Positions 14,091 through 15,157 of a stretch of 15,157 nt of DNA are shown here, one piece after another. Position 1 is the stretch's first letter; every line of letters begins with the position of its first letter. The notes under the pieces are model-generated. The model did no database searches. It had not been told where the DNA came from and was given only the letters and a program-made list of their open reading frames with translations. Position numbers and translations under genes: made by a program. Origin of the DNA: JBFMDU01 sp034431935 (lineage in GTDB: Bacteria; Chloroflexota; Dehalococcoidia; GIF9; JBFMDU01); NCBI GenBank assembly GCA_034431935.1, contig DAOUCU010000045.1, positions 1-15,157 of the forward strand, given 5' to 3'.

Positions 14091-15157
14091 ATGTCGCAAG
14101 CCGCCAGCAAGCCATTTAACGAATACGAGACTGTCCCCCTGCGCTCCGACGAAGTCACCTACGCCGTTATCCAGTCGAAGCTCAATATCTACGACCCCGG
14201 CAAGGCAGAGAGGCAAATAAAAGAGAACCTCGACCGGATGCTCTGGCTGGCCGACCAGGCCCAGTACTGGGACCTGCGGAGGGACATCAAGAAGGACATC
14301 CTCATCTTCCATGAGTTCCCCCTGCAGGGCTTCCACATCGCCGGCACTCGCGAGGAAGAACTGCGGGTGGCCATTGACGTGCCCGGCCCCGAGACCGAAG
14401 CCATCGGCAGGAAGGCGAAGCAATTGAACTGCTACATAGCCTTCGGATGTTACGGCAAGCTCAAGGAATGGCCGGGCCATTTCATCGACCTCGGCATCCT
14501 CATCAACCCCAGAGGCGAAATCATTCTGCAGAACTGGAAACCGCGCCAGCTTTCCGGCCTGGCCTTTTCGACTTCAATCTACGACGTGCTGGACCGCTAC
14601 GTCGAGATGTACGGCTGGGATGCTGTCTTTCCGGTGGCACGCACCGATATTGGCAATATTGCCTTTTACCCCTGTGCTTACGAGTTCGAAATCGCCCGCG
14701 CTCTGGCCCTCAAAGGCGCCGAGGTATTCATCCGGCTCATGACCATCGGTGCCGGTTACTGGACCAGGACACCTCTGCCGGCTTTAAGGGGTGGCCCGGT
14801 CCACAACCTGCGCATGGACTTCCAGGCCGCCTGCCAGGCCAACATGGTCTACGGCGTCTTCGTCAACAATGCCGCTTCCGGCTACGAAGCCATCGGCGAC
14901 TGGGCCGCCGGCGCTTCAGCAATTATCGACCACGATGGCTGTATTATGTCCGAAGCCATGTCCACCCACGAGACCATGGTCATTAATACCCTGCCACTCG
15001 CCTCCTTCCGCAAAAAACACCAGCTACCAAATCTACCCCTTGCGCTGTTTACCGACATGCATAAGCGTTACCAACCGAAGATTGCACCCAACGGGTTGTT
15101 GAAATATCTGCCGAAGGACCAGGCTGACGCTATTGCCTACTTCAAAAGCCTGATGAA
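14091..15157 (+). CDS. Nitrilase/amidase-superfamily protein, partial at window end
   Basis: The frame is open for 355 codons from the ATG at 14091, seven bases after AGGAGG, and continues past the window. The fold pattern is that of carbon-nitrogen hydrolases related to formamidase and aliphatic amidase: ILIFHEFPLQGF with the base Glu75, then LGILINPRGEIILQNWKPR with Lys150, then GNIAFYPCAYEFEIARALALKGAEV (190-212 in part), and QAACQANMVYGVFVNN. When the EIAR segment is aligned with the family motif CxxxxxPExxR, the nucleophile position is Tyr193, not Cys. A cysteine occurs two places later (Cys195). The enzyme may therefore be inactive, use a shifted nucleophile, or have another chemistry. 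Family members normally hydrolyse amides or nitriles in the cytoplasm. It is divergent from the solute-binding protein gene, which could share its regulation. Confidence 0.75.
   Translation, partial: MSQAASKPFNEYETVPLRSDEVTYAVIQSKLNIYDPGKAERQIKENLDRMLWLADQAQYWDLRRDIKKDILIFHEFPLQGFHIAGTREEELRVAIDVPGPETEAIGRKAKQLNCYIAFGCYGKLKEWPGHFIDLGILINPRGEIILQNWKPRQLSGLAFSTSIYDVLDRYVEMYGWDAVFPVARTDIGNIAFYPCAYEFEIARALALKGAEVFIRLMTIGAGYWTRTPLPALRGGPVHNLRMDFQAACQANMVYGVFVNNAASGYEAIGDWAAGASAIIDHDGCIMSEAMSTHETMVINTLPLASFRKKHQLPNLPLALFTDMHKRYQPKIAPNGLLKYLPKDQADAIAYFKSLM

Overview
The window looks like a chromosomal segment of an uncultured anaerobic bacterium, most likely a Dehalococcoidia-like member of the Chloroflexota. 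This rests on gene content: an exported UGSC-type selenoprotein, a Pro/Ala-linker family 5 solute-binding lipoprotein, a small formamidase-like nitrilase homologue, a clostridial-type ferredoxin and a polyprenyl-phosphate mannose glycosylation operon, with Gram-positive-like Shine-Dalgarno sites and moderately high GC. No rRNA, tRNA, IS element or CRISPR array was seen.

Bases 1-1477 are the odd part. They hold the 3' end of an unrecognised glycine-rich hydrophobic protein, a small multi-pass membrane protein, a 30-codon YD-repeat (Rhs-like) remnant, and about 420 bases of hairpin-rich non-coding DNA. Bases 1478-3448 hold one gene that a standard gene caller would split in two. It is a Tat-exported lipoprotein of the UGSC selenoprotein family, read through an in-frame UGA (1976-1978) followed by a bacterial SECIS-like hairpin.

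Bases 3558-7153 (minus strand) are a three-gene operon: a DPM1-like glycosyltransferase fused to a GtrA domain, a PMT/GT39-like and a GT87-like membrane glycosyltransferase. Together they could make polyprenyl-phosphate sugar, flip it, and transfer the sugar outside the membrane. A YghO-like GNAT protein (7377-8540, plus) converges with a fused excisionase-HTH/MarR regulator (8553-9332, minus). The regulator's promoter contains a perfect palindrome, a likely autoregulatory operator.

Bases 9579-11983 (plus) hold a distant homologue of ferredoxin-dependent bilin reductases, directly followed by a 2[4Fe-4S] ferredoxin and then an MFS transporter. This suggests a ferredoxin-driven tetrapyrrole reduction module in a non-photosynthetic organism. 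The right end carries a family 5 solute-binding lipoprotein (12180-13868, minus) with its own terminator and promoter. Divergent from it is a nitrilase-superfamily gene that runs off the window and lacks cysteine at the usual nucleophile position.

The strongest points are the recoded selenoprotein with its SECIS and the bilin-reductase-like/ferredoxin pair.
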